Part shown: positions 35,807 to 43,008 of the stretch, piece by piece | Layout: each line of letters opens with the position of its first letter | Position numbering within the stretch: position 1 is the stretch's first letter | NCBI RefSeq assembly: GCF_042654245.1 | Contig: NZ_JBHSGI010000005.1 | Coordinates: 62,001-126,000, forward strand | DNA: 64,000 nt | Direction of reading: 5' to 3' | Source of the DNA: Seohaeicola_A nanhaiensis | GTDB taxonomy: Bacteria; Pseudomonadota; Alphaproteobacteria; Rhodobacterales; Rhodobacteraceae | Made by a program: the position numbers and the translations under genes | Notes under the pieces: generated by a model | Database searches by the model: none | What the model was told of the DNA's origin: nothing | Seen by the model: the letters and a program-made list of their open reading frames with translations, nothing else

Positions 35807-36859
35807 ATGACCCCGCAAATCGAAATTCAGGGTGTCACCAAGTCCTTCGGCAGCTTCCAGGCCCTGAAGGGCGTCAGCTTCGACATCGACCGCGCCGAGT
35901 TCTTCTCGCTGCTCGGCGCCTCGGGCTGCGGCAAGACCACCCTGCTGCGCATCCTCGCGGGCATTGAACATCCGACCACCGGCCGCGTCCTGATCGACGG
36001 GCAGGACATGAACGGCATCCCGCCCGAACGCCGGCCCACCAACATGGTGTTCCAGTCCTACGCCATCTTCCCCCATCTGAACGTCGAGGAAAACGTCGGC
36101 TACGGCCTCAAGAACCTGCGCCTCTCCCGCGCCGAAACCGCCGCGCGCATCGCCGAGGCGCTGGCGATGGTCAAGCTCGAAGGCCTCGCCCGCCGCAACG
36201 CCCATGCCCTCTCAGGCGGCCAGCGCCAGCGGGTCGCGCTCGCGCGCGCGCTGGTCATGCGCCCCAAGGTGCTGCTGCTGGACGAACCGCTCTCGGCGCT
36301 CGACAAGAAGCTGCGGGAAGAGATGCAACTCGAACTGCGCGCCATGCAGCGCAAGCTCGGCATCACCTTCGTCTTCGTCACCCACGACCAGGAAGAGGCG
36401 ATGACCCTGTCGGACCGTATCGCCATCGTCTCGGGCGGGCGAACCCTCCAGATCGACACGCCGCGCCGCCTTTACGAACAGCCGGTGAACCGCGAGGTGG
36501 CCGAGTTCATCGGCACCATGAACCTGATCCCCGCGCAGGTGATCGACGCCGCCACCGTGGACGCCGGCCCGCTCGGCCGCCTAGCGGCGCCCTTCGCCGA
36601 GTCCGCACCGCGCGCCCCCGGCGCGTCCGTCCACCTCGCCCTGCGCCCCGAACGGCTGACCCTCGGGGCCGAGGGACTCGGCGGCACCGTGACCGAGGCG
36701 GTCTACCTCGGCGACCGCATCACCTATCTCGTCGTCGTGCCGGGGCTGGAAAAGCCGCTGCGCGTGGTCGACACCAACCGCAGCGGCGACATGCATGCCA
36801 TCGGCGCGCCGGTCGGCCTCGCCTGGGCCCCCGACGCCGGCCTCGTGCTGGGCGACTGA
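35807..36859 (+). CDS. ABC transporter ATP-binding protein, PotA/PotG-like
   Basis: A 350-aa ATPase: Walker A GASGCGKTTLL, signature LSGGQRQRVALARAL, Walker B LLLDEPLSALD, plus the C-terminal TOBE domain (from about residue 250) usual for PotA, UgpC and FbpC relatives. ATG directly follows the preceding stop. It completes the import operon. After it lies a 104-bp gap with a dispersed repeat and a small hairpin but no clear terminator. Confidence 0.93.
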   Translation: MTPQIEIQGVTKSFGSFQALKGVSFDIDRAEFFSLLGASGCGKTTLLRILAGIEHPTTGRVLIDGQDMNGIPPERRPTNMVFQSYAIFPHLNVEENVGYGLKNLRLSRAETAARIAEALAMVKLEGLARRNAHALSGGQRQRVALARALVMRPKVLLLDEPLSALDKKLREEMQLELRAMQRKLGITFVFVTHDQEEAMTLSDRIAIVSGGRTLQIDTPRRLYEQPVNREVAEFIGTMNLIPAQVIDAATVDAGPLGRLAAPFAESAPRAPGASVHLALRPERLTLGAEGLGGTVTEAVYLGDRITYLVVVPGLEKPLRVVDTNRSGDMHAIGAPVGLAWAPDAGLVLGD

Positions 36860-36888
36860 CCGGCCGGGCCGGCGCGCCGCGACCCTGG

Positions 36889-36938
36889 CTTCTCTGGTTC
36901 AGAAATACCTCCGCCGGAGGCACGCGCGGAAAGCGCGT
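36889..36938. repeat. Dispersed intergenic element, copy 2, with hairpin
   Basis: On the minus strand CCTCCGGCGGAGGTATTTCT and then GAACCAGAGAAG resembles the element before the desulfurase gene at 15448-15479 (GAGGATATTTGGAGCAAGAGGAAG). Next to it ACGCGC-GGAAA-GCGCGT (36922-36938) forms a 6-bp hairpin. The region lies between convergent genes and may act in transcription termination. Confidence 0.4.
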
Positions 36939-36963
36939 TCCGCCACGCCTCCACCCGGAGATG

Positions 36964-38352
36964 TCAGACGGTATGCAGATAAAGGTCGAAATCCACTTCG
37001 GAAATCGTCCGCGCCACCCGCGCGTATTCCGCCGCCTTCACCGCCGTGAATGTCCGGTGCATCGACTCGCCCAGAGCCTGCTTCAGAAATTCAGACCCCT
37101 CCGCCGCGACAATTGCCTCGTGCCAGCTGCGCGGGATGCCCGCCCCGGCGTCCGGCTGGTCATAGGCGTTGCCCGTCGTCTCCGGCCCCGGATCCAGCTG
37201 CCGGTCCAGCCCGTGCCGCACCCCCGCCAGCACCGTCGCCGCCACCAGATAGGGGTTCGCATCCACCCCCGCCGGTCGATGCTCGATCCGCCGCGCCTTC
37301 ACGTCTCCCGCTGGCACCCGCAGCGCGACAGAGCGATTGTTGACGCCCCAAGCCGTCGAAACCGGCGCATAGCTCTGGTTGGCAAACCGCCGCCAGGAAT
37401 TGAGATGCGGCGCAAAGACCAGCATCGACTCCCCCATCGTCGCGCGCAAGCCACCAAGCGCGTGCAGCAGCGGGTCGGTCCAGCCCTTCCCCGGCGCCTC
37501 GGCAAAGATGTTAACCCCCTCGCGGTCACGCAGCGAGACGTGGAAATGCATCCCCGACCCGGCATATTCCTCCACCGGTTTCGCCATGAAGCAGGCCACT
37601 ACGCCATGCGCCCGGGCCTGCGCCCGCACGATCCGCTTCAGCCGCACCAGATCGTCCGCCGCCTGCATTACATCGGTGCGATAGTTCAGCGTCAGCTCGT
37701 ATTGCCCCGGCGCATATTCGGAAATCAGCGTTTCCGCCTCGATCCCGGCTTTCGCCGCGCCCGCATAGATGTCAGAGAACAGCGGCAGCATTCCGTGCAG
37801 GTGGTCGACCGAATAGACCTCGGTCTTGTGGCTCACCCGCCCGTCCAGCACGTCGGCCGCCGGCCGCATCTTCCCGTCGGGGCCGCGCTCCTTCGCCAGC
37901 AGGAAGAACTCCAGTTCGAAGGCGCCCGCCGGCGTCAGCCCCCGCTCGGCAAAGGCGTCGACCTGCCGCTGCAGCGCCAGCCGCGGGTCATAGCCCACCG
38001 GCGTGCCATCCAGCTCGTACAGCGCCAGGAACACCTCGGCCCGGGGTGGATTGGCGCCATGCAGCGGCACCAGCGTTCCCGGAACCGGCCAGGCCCGCTT
38101 GTCGCCATCGCCCTCGTCCCAGATCAGCCCGGTCTCGTGCACGTCCTCGCCGCAGATATCCAGGCCCAGGATCGAGATCGGCATATGCCGCCCCGAGGTA
38201 TAAAGCGCCTCAAGCTCATGCCGCCGGATGATCTTGCCGCGCCCGATCCCGTTGGAATCGTGCAGCAGGATGTCGATGGCCTCGATCTCCGGGTGAGCAT
38301 CGAGGAATGCCTTTGCCTCGGCCAGGGTGGCGCCAGACGGACATTGGGTCAT
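36964..38352 (-). CDS. Glutamine synthetase-like ligase (PuuA/GlnT type)
   Basis: A 462-aa member of the glutamine synthetase superfamily. The catalytic-domain blocks GSGMHFHVSLRD, NQSYAPVSTAWGVNNRSVALRVP and RIEHRPAGVDANPYLVAATVLAG are clear. The N-terminal half (EAIDILLHDSNGIGRGKIIRR) is like gamma-glutamylpolyamine synthetase PuuA and related gamma-glutamyl ligases rather than housekeeping GlnA. Gamma-glutamylation of an imported amine fits the neighbouring Pot-type importer. It overlaps the aminotransferase gene by 4 bp. The substrate amine is unknown. Confidence 0.88.
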   Translation of the reverse strand: MTQCPSGATLAEAKAFLDAHPEIEAIDILLHDSNGIGRGKIIRRHELEALYTSGRHMPISILGLDICGEDVHETGLIWDEGDGDKRAWPVPGTLVPLHGANPPRAEVFLALYELDGTPVGYDPRLALQRQVDAFAERGLTPAGAFELEFFLLAKERGPDGKMRPAADVLDGRVSHKTEVYSVDHLHGMLPLFSDIYAGAAKAGIEAETLISEYAPGQYELTLNYRTDVMQAADDLVRLKRIVRAQARAHGVVACFMAKPVEEYAGSGMHFHVSLRDREGVNIFAEAPGKGWTDPLLHALGGLRATMGESMLVFAPHLNSWRRFANQSYAPVSTAWGVNNRSVALRVPAGDVKARRIEHRPAGVDANPYLVAATVLAGVRHGLDRQLDPGPETTGNAYDQPDAGAGIPRSWHEAIVAAEGSEFLKQALGESMHRTFTAVKAAEYARVARTISEVDFDLYLHTV

Positions 38353-39734
38353 GAAATCGACCTTTCGAAAAGTTCAGTCAGGATGGCCCCGAAGGTGGCG
38401 ACCAGCCGGTCGATGGCGGCATCCGGGGTCACCGGGCTCACCAGCATCATGTTGTGAAACGGCGCGATCAGGCTGCCCCGGTTGATCAGCGCGGTGTGGA
38501 TCGCACCCTCCACCTCGGGGCAATGCGCCTCTGCCGCCTCTGCCCCGTTGCGCAGCGGACCGGGCGCGCAGATGAACTCGACCCGGGCGCCCACGCGCAC
38601 CACGTGCCAGGGCGCCCCGACCCGCTCGATCGCCGCGCCCAGCCCGTCGGCCAGCCGTGCCGCGCCGCGCTCCATATGGGCATAGGCATCGGGCGTCATC
38701 ACCCGCGACAGCGTCGCCTCCAGGCAGGCGAACTGCATCGGGTTGGCAGAAAGCGTCGTGCCCATGCCCGAATGCCCCGAGGCGCGGCCGGCGTTGTATG
38801 CGAGGTATCGCGCGGCCACATCCTCGGACAGCCCCCAGACCGCCGTGGGCATCCCGCCGGCCACACATTTTCCGACCACGAAGATATCGGGCGCCAGCCC
38901 CTGCACACGGCTATAGCCGCCAAAGCCCGAGGAAATCGTATGCGTCTCGTCGATGATCAGCAGCGCGCCATGCGTCGTGGCAAGGTCGCGCAGCCTCTCG
39001 TGAAACCCCGGATCGGGCAGAACCATGCAGGAATTGGTCATCACGGGCTCGGTCAGGATCGCCGCAACCTCGCCGGTCCTCAACGCCGCCTCGACCCCGG
39101 CCAGATCGTTGAACTCGGCACAGACAGCCGTCTGCGTCAGATCGGCCACCTGCCCGGTCAGCCCGGGGCGCGCCACGGTCCGCCCGTCCTGCAGGGACAC
39201 CATCGTATCGTCGACCGTGCCGTGATAGCAGCCATTGAAGACCATAACCTTGGGCCGCCCCGTCACCGCGCGCGCCACCCGCAGGGCAAAGCGATTGGCA
39301 TCCGTCGCGGTGGTCGCGATCTGCCAGCGGTAGGCACCGAATATGCCGCTCAGCAGGCCACCGACCCGCAAAGCCGCCTCTGTCGGAAGCATGTAGGTCA
39401 GGCCCCGCCCCGCCTGCGCCCGGATCGCCTCGGCCACCGGCTCCGGCGAATGGCCGAACATCGACCCGGTGTCGCCAAGGCAGAAATCGTCCAGCACATG
39501 GCCGTCGATAACGGTGATCGCGGCGCCTTCCGCATGGTCCACCAGCACCGGAAAAGGCATCGGCCAGTCCTTCATCCAGTGCATCGGCACACCGTCGAGA
39601 AAGGTTGCCGCTCCCGCTTCCAGCGCCGCCCGCGTCCTGGGTCGCGCCGCGGCATAGGCCGCGGCCTCGCGCGCGGCGAAGTCGGTCAGGCGGTCTTGCG
39701 CGATCCCGGCGAGTCGCGTTGAGGCGGATGTCAT
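38349..39734 (-). CDS. Class III PLP aminotransferase
   Basis: A 461-aa fold-type I aminotransferase of class III (glutamate-1-semialdehyde mutase / omega-aminotransferase group): PLP region FGHSPEPVAEAI, NGCYHGTVDDTMV, IIDETHTIS, and the PLP lysine in FVVGKCVAGGMPTAVWG. It is coupled to the glutamine-synthetase-like gene (ATGA overlap), consistent with amine catabolism in which it deaminates an omega-amine. GGAG lies 6-7 nt before the ATG used. Divergent from the hydroxyproline dehydratase gene, with a 12-bp palindrome 28 bp upstream of the start. Confidence 0.88.
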   Translation of the reverse strand: MTSASTRLAGIAQDRLTDFAAREAAAYAAARPRTRAALEAGAATFLDGVPMHWMKDWPMPFPVLVDHAEGAAITVIDGHVLDDFCLGDTGSMFGHSPEPVAEAIRAQAGRGLTYMLPTEAALRVGGLLSGIFGAYRWQIATTATDANRFALRVARAVTGRPKVMVFNGCYHGTVDDTMVSLQDGRTVARPGLTGQVADLTQTAVCAEFNDLAGVEAALRTGEVAAILTEPVMTNSCMVLPDPGFHERLRDLATTHGALLIIDETHTISSGFGGYSRVQGLAPDIFVVGKCVAGGMPTAVWGLSEDVAARYLAYNAGRASGHSGMGTTLSANPMQFACLEATLSRVMTPDAYAHMERGAARLADGLGAAIERVGAPWHVVRVGARVEFICAPGPLRNGAEAAEAHCPEVEGAIHTALINRGSLIAPFHNMMLVSPVTPDAAIDRLVATFGAILTELFERSIS

Positions 39735-39762
39735 GACAGGCTCCAGTAACAGGTCGGCAAAC

Positions 39763-39774
39763 ATTTGATCAAAT
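39763..39774. promoter_or_regulatory. Perfect 12-bp palindrome in divergent promoter
   Basis: ATTTGATCAAAT reads the same on both strands. It lies between the aminotransferase start (28 bp away) and the hydroxyproline dehydratase start (88 bp away) in a 128-bp gap. Such perfect AT-rich palindromes are typical operators for GntR/FCD-type catabolic regulators. No regulator gene is adjacent. Confidence 0.5.
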
Positions 39775-39862
39775 TCCGCCCCGACCACAAGCCGCCATGT
39801 GACGCAGCTTGCGCAACCGCCCGAAATCGCGCCTGATGGCGGCGACATCAGGGGAGGCGCGG

Positions 39863-40864
39863 ATGAAGGCCATCACCACCGTCGAAATGCACACCGGCGG
39901 TGAACCCGTCCGCATCGTCACCGGCGGATGGGCCGAGGTACAGGGTGCCACCCTGCTAGAAAAACGCCGCTATGCGCGCGATCATCTCGACCACCTGCGC
40001 CGGCTGATCATCTTCGAACCGCGCGGCCATTTCGACATGTATGCCGCCCTCCCCGTCGAACCCGACCTGCCGGGCTGCGACATGGCCGTCCTCTTCCTGC
40101 ACAACGAAGGCTATTCGACGATGTGCGGCCATGCCGTCATCGCGCTCGGGCGCTATGCCGTGGACCACGGGCTGGTGCCGGCGGTCACGCCGCTGACCCA
40201 CCTCACCATCCAGTGCCCCTGCGGCCCGATTGGGGTCGAGGTCGAGGTCGCCGTTCACGGCGAAGAGGTGCAGACCGGCGCGGTGCGCTTCCTGTCGGTG
40301 CCCTCCTTCGCCCACCGGCTCGACGCCCGCGTCGATGTGCCGGGCTTTGGACAGGTCACCTTCGACATCGGCTATGGCGGCGCATTCTACGCGATCCTGC
40401 CGGCGCAGGCACTCGGGCTGACGCTCGACGCGCCCCTGCGGGATTTGGTCGAGGCCGCAACCGCCGTCACCAAAGCCGCCAGCGCCCTGCCCCTGTGCCA
40501 TCCCGACGACCCGGACCTCGCCTTCCTCTACGGCACCATCCTGACCGACGGGCTGGAGCCCGGCCCGGACCGGACCACGCGCAATATCTGCGTCTTCGCA
40601 GCGCGCGAGGTCGACCGCTCACCAACCGGCTCGGGCGTCAGCGCCCGCATGGCCCTCGCCACCGCACGCGGGCTCAAACTGGGCACCCGGTGCCGGTTTT
40701 CCAGCATCACCGGCGCGATCTTCACAGCCGAGGCGGTCAAACCCGCCACGATCGGCGACACTCCAGCCTGGACCATCCGCGTCGGCGGACAGGCATATTA
40801 CACCGGCACCTCGCAATTCATCCACGAAGAGGGCGACGAGCTCGGACGCGGCTTCCTGCTCTGA
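39863..40864 (+). CDS. trans-3-hydroxy-L-proline dehydratase (proline racemase family)
   Basis: A 333-aa proline-racemase-superfamily enzyme. The first catalytic position is cysteine (C88 in STMCGHAVIA) but the second, cysteine in racemases and 4-hydroxyproline epimerases, is threonine (T255 in DRSPTGSGVSA). A Cys/Thr pair is the signature of trans-3-hydroxy-L-proline dehydratases, which produce pyrroline-2-carboxylate. GGGGAGG precedes the ATG. The enzyme would feed a reductase (PA to L-proline) that is not in the window. Confidence 0.88.
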   Translation: MKAITTVEMHTGGEPVRIVTGGWAEVQGATLLEKRRYARDHLDHLRRLIIFEPRGHFDMYAALPVEPDLPGCDMAVLFLHNEGYSTMCGHAVIALGRYAVDHGLVPAVTPLTHLTIQCPCGPIGVEVEVAVHGEEVQTGAVRFLSVPSFAHRLDARVDVPGFGQVTFDIGYGGAFYAILPAQALGLTLDAPLRDLVEAATAVTKAASALPLCHPDDPDLAFLYGTILTDGLEPGPDRTTRNICVFAAREVDRSPTGSGVSARMALATARGLKLGTRCRFSSITGAIFTAEAVKPATIGDTPAWTIRVGGQAYYTGTSQFIHEEGDELGRGFLL

Positions 40865-40865
40865 C

Positions 40866-41636
40866 CTATTCCAGCGCCCGCCAGGGCTTGGGCATCAGCA
40901 CCCAGTGCCCGTTCACATACACCAGCCCGTCAAAGGCCAGCCCCAATTCGCTGCCGGCGGTGACGAACTTGAAGCGGACAATAGGATGGTCGCCGCGGAA
41001 GTAGGGCAGAACGTCTTTATATCCGCCCGGGAAATTCGCCAAAACCGGATCGCCCGATTTCAGCTGCGCCGTCGTGGCATAGAACACCAGCAGCGAATCC
41101 TGATCCGGCTTTGGTCCGATCTGGATCCCTGGCGTGAAAGTCTGCGCGTAGTTGGCCACCAGCTTGCCGGCCACCGGCTCGTCATAGACGGCGGCGATAT
41201 CCTCGGGCGAAGGCTTCAGCGCGGCCGTCAGCGCAACGCGATCCGCACCCGGATCGAGAAACCGTTCCAGCAGAGCGCGCGCTTCCTGTTCAGTGCCCCC
41301 GGTTGCCTCCGGCCCGGTGGCCGCCACCTCCGGCACCGTCTCCGCACCCGCCATCAGCTCATTCAGCGAGGCGGCCTCGTTCTGCAGACAGTCGCTGAAC
41401 AACTGGTTCAGCAGATCCATCGCCGCGGCCAGATCCACCGGCCCCTGCGCCTGCCCCCGCGCCGAGCCAACGCCATGCAGCCAGGCTGCGATCATCAGCT
41501 TGTCGGTATCGTCCGCCGCACGCAGCTCTGCCCCGCAGGCTGCATCCGGGTCAAACCCCGGTGTCTGCGCCATCACCGGCGTGGCCAACGCAAAAGCTCC
41601 GGTCAGAGCCAATCCCAACAACCCGAACCTGACCAT
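40866..41636 (-). CDS. Secreted protein with HdeA-like N-terminal region
   Basis: A 256-aa exported protein: signal peptide (FGLLGLALTGAFALATPVMA|Q), then an HdeA/B-like segment in which two cysteines flank a helix (DAACGAELRAADDTDKLMIAAWLHG...LFSDCLQ), followed by an unassigned C-terminal domain (YFRGDHPIVRFKFVTAGSELGLAFDG). HdeA-like modules are periplasmic helical domains. The ATG giving MVRFGLL fits the signal peptide best. Convergent with the dehydratase gene, with 1 bp between stops. Confidence 0.7.
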   Translation of the reverse strand: MVRFGLLGLALTGAFALATPVMAQTPGFDPDAACGAELRAADDTDKLMIAAWLHGVGSARGQAQGPVDLAAAMDLLNQLFSDCLQNEAASLNELMAGAETVPEVAATGPEATGGTEQEARALLERFLDPGADRVALTAALKPSPEDIAAVYDEPVAGKLVANYAQTFTPGIQIGPKPDQDSLLVFYATTAQLKSGDPVLANFPGGYKDVLPYFRGDHPIVRFKFVTAGSELGLAFDGLVYVNGHWVLMPKPWRALE

Positions 41637-41694
41637 GCCCTGCCCTCCCGCAACCGACCTGCGCGGGAAGTCTAGCAGCGGCACGCGGCGCCTG

Positions 41695-42060
41695 TCATGC
41701 CCCTTTGTCCGGCGCCATCAGCTCCACTTCGGCACCGTCCCGCACGGCGGTATAGAAGCAGGTCCGCCGATTGGTGTGACAGGCGGGACCGGTCTGGTGC
41801 ACAAGCACCAGCAGGCAATCCCGGTCGCAATCGACCCGGAAATCGACCAGCTCCTGCACATGTCCCGAGGTCTCGCCCTTGATCCAGAACGCCTGCCGCG
41901 ACCGCGACCAATAGGTGACCCGCCCGGTCTCCAGCGTCTGCCGCACGGCATCCGCGTTCATCCAGGCGACCATCAGCACCTCGCCGCTGGTCGCGTCCTG
42001 GGCCACCGCCGGGATCAGGCCGGCGGCATCAAAGGTCAGGCTGGCAGGGTCGAAAGTCAT
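41695..42060 (-). CDS. hisI: Phosphoribosyl-AMP cyclohydrolase HisI
   Basis: A 121-aa HisI (third step of histidine synthesis, PR-AMP to ProFAR). Conserved blocks: VAWMNADAVRQTLETGRVTYWSRSR, the zinc-binding DRDCLLVLVHQTGPACHT, and NRRTCFYTAV. No HisE domain is fused. The ATG giving MTFDPASLTFDA is preferred; a TTG six codons earlier has no ribosome site. Divergent from the IscU-like gene with 67 bp between. Confidence 0.95.
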   Translation of the reverse strand: MTFDPASLTFDAAGLIPAVAQDATSGEVLMVAWMNADAVRQTLETGRVTYWSRSRQAFWIKGETSGHVQELVDFRVDCDRDCLLVLVHQTGPACHTNRRTCFYTAVRDGAEVELMAPDKGA

Positions 42061-42127
42061 GGGCAAGGCTCTTTGCAACAGTCCGATGCGCGACTATGTA
42101 AGGGGAACGGCGGCCAAGGGAAAGTCC

Positions 42128-42580
42128 ATGTCGGGCGACAACGATCTGATCAAACTCTATTCCGCGCGCATTCTCGCGCTGGCGGCGGACATCCCGCATA
42201 CGGACCGTCTCTCGGCCCCCGACGCCACCGTGAAGAAGCGCTCCCCGCTCTGCGGCTCGACCATCACCGTAGATGTCGCGGTCAAGGACGGGCGGATTGC
42301 CGACTTCGGGCAGGAGGTGAAGGCCTGCGCGCTGGGTCAGGCGGCGGCCTCGGTGGTCGGTTCGGCCGTCATCGGCGCCACGCGCGAACAGATCGAAACC
42401 GCCCGCGACCAGCTCCGCGCGATGCTCAAGGAAGGCGCCCCACCCCCGGACGCTCCCTTCGACGGGCTCGACGTCCTGCTGCCCGCGCGCGACTACAAGA
42501 ACCGCCATGCCTCGATCATGCTCGCCCTCGAAGCCACGGCCGAGGCGATGGGCAAGGCCGAACAGGCCCATTGCGCTTGA
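42128..42580 (+). CDS. IscU/NifU-N-like scaffold protein, degenerate
   Basis: A 150-aa protein of the U-type Fe-S scaffold family with C42 (SPLCGSTIT) and C68 (VKACALGQAAASVV) in the first two cluster positions. The third cluster cysteine, expected after a lysine/histidine in the C-terminal helix, is alanine (NRHASIMLALEA, A128), so it cannot bind a cluster in the canonical way; C149 at the very end (AHCA) might substitute. It stands apart from the suf operon. A role as carrier or regulator is possible. Confidence 0.8.
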   Translation: MSGDNDLIKLYSARILALAADIPHTDRLSAPDATVKKRSPLCGSTITVDVAVKDGRIADFGQEVKACALGQAAASVVGSAVIGATREQIETARDQLRAMLKEGAPPPDAPFDGLDVLLPARDYKNRHASIMLALEATAEAMGKAEQAHCA

Positions 42581-42604
42581 CCCTCTCCTGCACCGCAGCG
42601 CCAT

Positions 42605-42642
42605 AAAAAAAGCCGCCGCGCATCCGGGCGGATGGCGGCGGC
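42605..42642 (-). terminator. Strong leftward Rho-independent terminator
   Basis: On the minus strand GCCGCCGCCATCC, loop, GGATGCGCGGCGGC (one bulged base) is followed by TTTTTTT (42611-42605). It ends transcription coming from the 39-aa gene and the structured region, and also marks the end of the convergent IscU-like gene. Confidence 0.88.
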
Positions 42643-42654
42643 AGGGTATGCGTA

Positions 42655-42756
42655 CTCACGTGGGACCAGGCGGCGCAGATCAGGACAGGCGAAGTCCCGG
42701 TGCTTCGGAAGTTGGGACAGGGAAGCACCGGACGACAGGCGCACGCCACGCGTGAG
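42655..42756 (-). ncRNA. Candidate structured RNA (3' UTR or sRNA)
   Basis: On the minus strand CTCACG (42756-42751) pairs with CGTGAG (42660-42655), closing a domain that contains a perfect 10-bp hairpin CCGGTGCTTC / GAAGCACCGG (42731-42697) with a 15-nt loop, CCUGUCCCAACUUCC. The terminator lies 12 nt beyond. The region has no ORF of its own and follows the 39-aa gene, so it could be a processed 3'-UTR sRNA. I compared it with SRP and 6S RNA signatures and saw no convincing match. Orientation is set by the terminator T-run. Confidence 0.45.
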
Positions 42757-42774
42757 ATCGCAGGCAGAAAGGGG

Positions 42775-42894
42775 TCAGAAGGCTCCGGGCAGGTGCAGCG
42801 CCACCATCAGCATGACCATCAGGGCCGCCGTACCGGCGGCATCCTGTACCAGCGTGGCGCGGCAGCGGGTAAGCGCGTCTCTGATCTCGGTCAT
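42775..42894 (-). CDS. 39-aa single-helix membrane protein
   Basis: A 39-aa frame MTEIRDALTRCRATLVQDAA then GTAALMVMLMVALHLPGAF: amphipathic basic N terminus and one C-terminal membrane helix. A GGAG lies about 10 nt before the ATG, and the downstream leader-free region ends in a strong terminator, which supports a real short transcript. I recall very similar tiny proteins in other Rhodobacterales genomes, but that is memory, not a search. Function unknown. Confidence 0.6.
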   Translation of the reverse strand: MTEIRDALTRCRATLVQDAAGTAALMVMLMVALHLPGAF

Positions 42895-43008
42895 CGGGGT
42901 CTGCTCCGTGTTGCGTTGTTGCCCCTTTGTTCTCACTTTTCGGCGGGTCTGTAAAGAACTTTTTAAGAACATTCGCGAACATTTCGGAACATGGACTGAA
43001 GTCGAAAG

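Noticed and set aside
36860..36963. tRNA-like sequence containing GGTTC before the glutamine-synthetase-like gene
   Set aside because: No cloverleaf can be drawn; the stretch fits the dispersed intergenic element and a small hairpin.
42655..42756. SRP (4.5S) RNA or 6S RNA
   Set aside because: The plus strand has fragments resembling GGACAGG and GGAAGCA, but not in the order or pairing of the SRP domain IV loop, and the long interrupted helix of 6S RNA is not formed. Kept only as an unassigned structured RNA.
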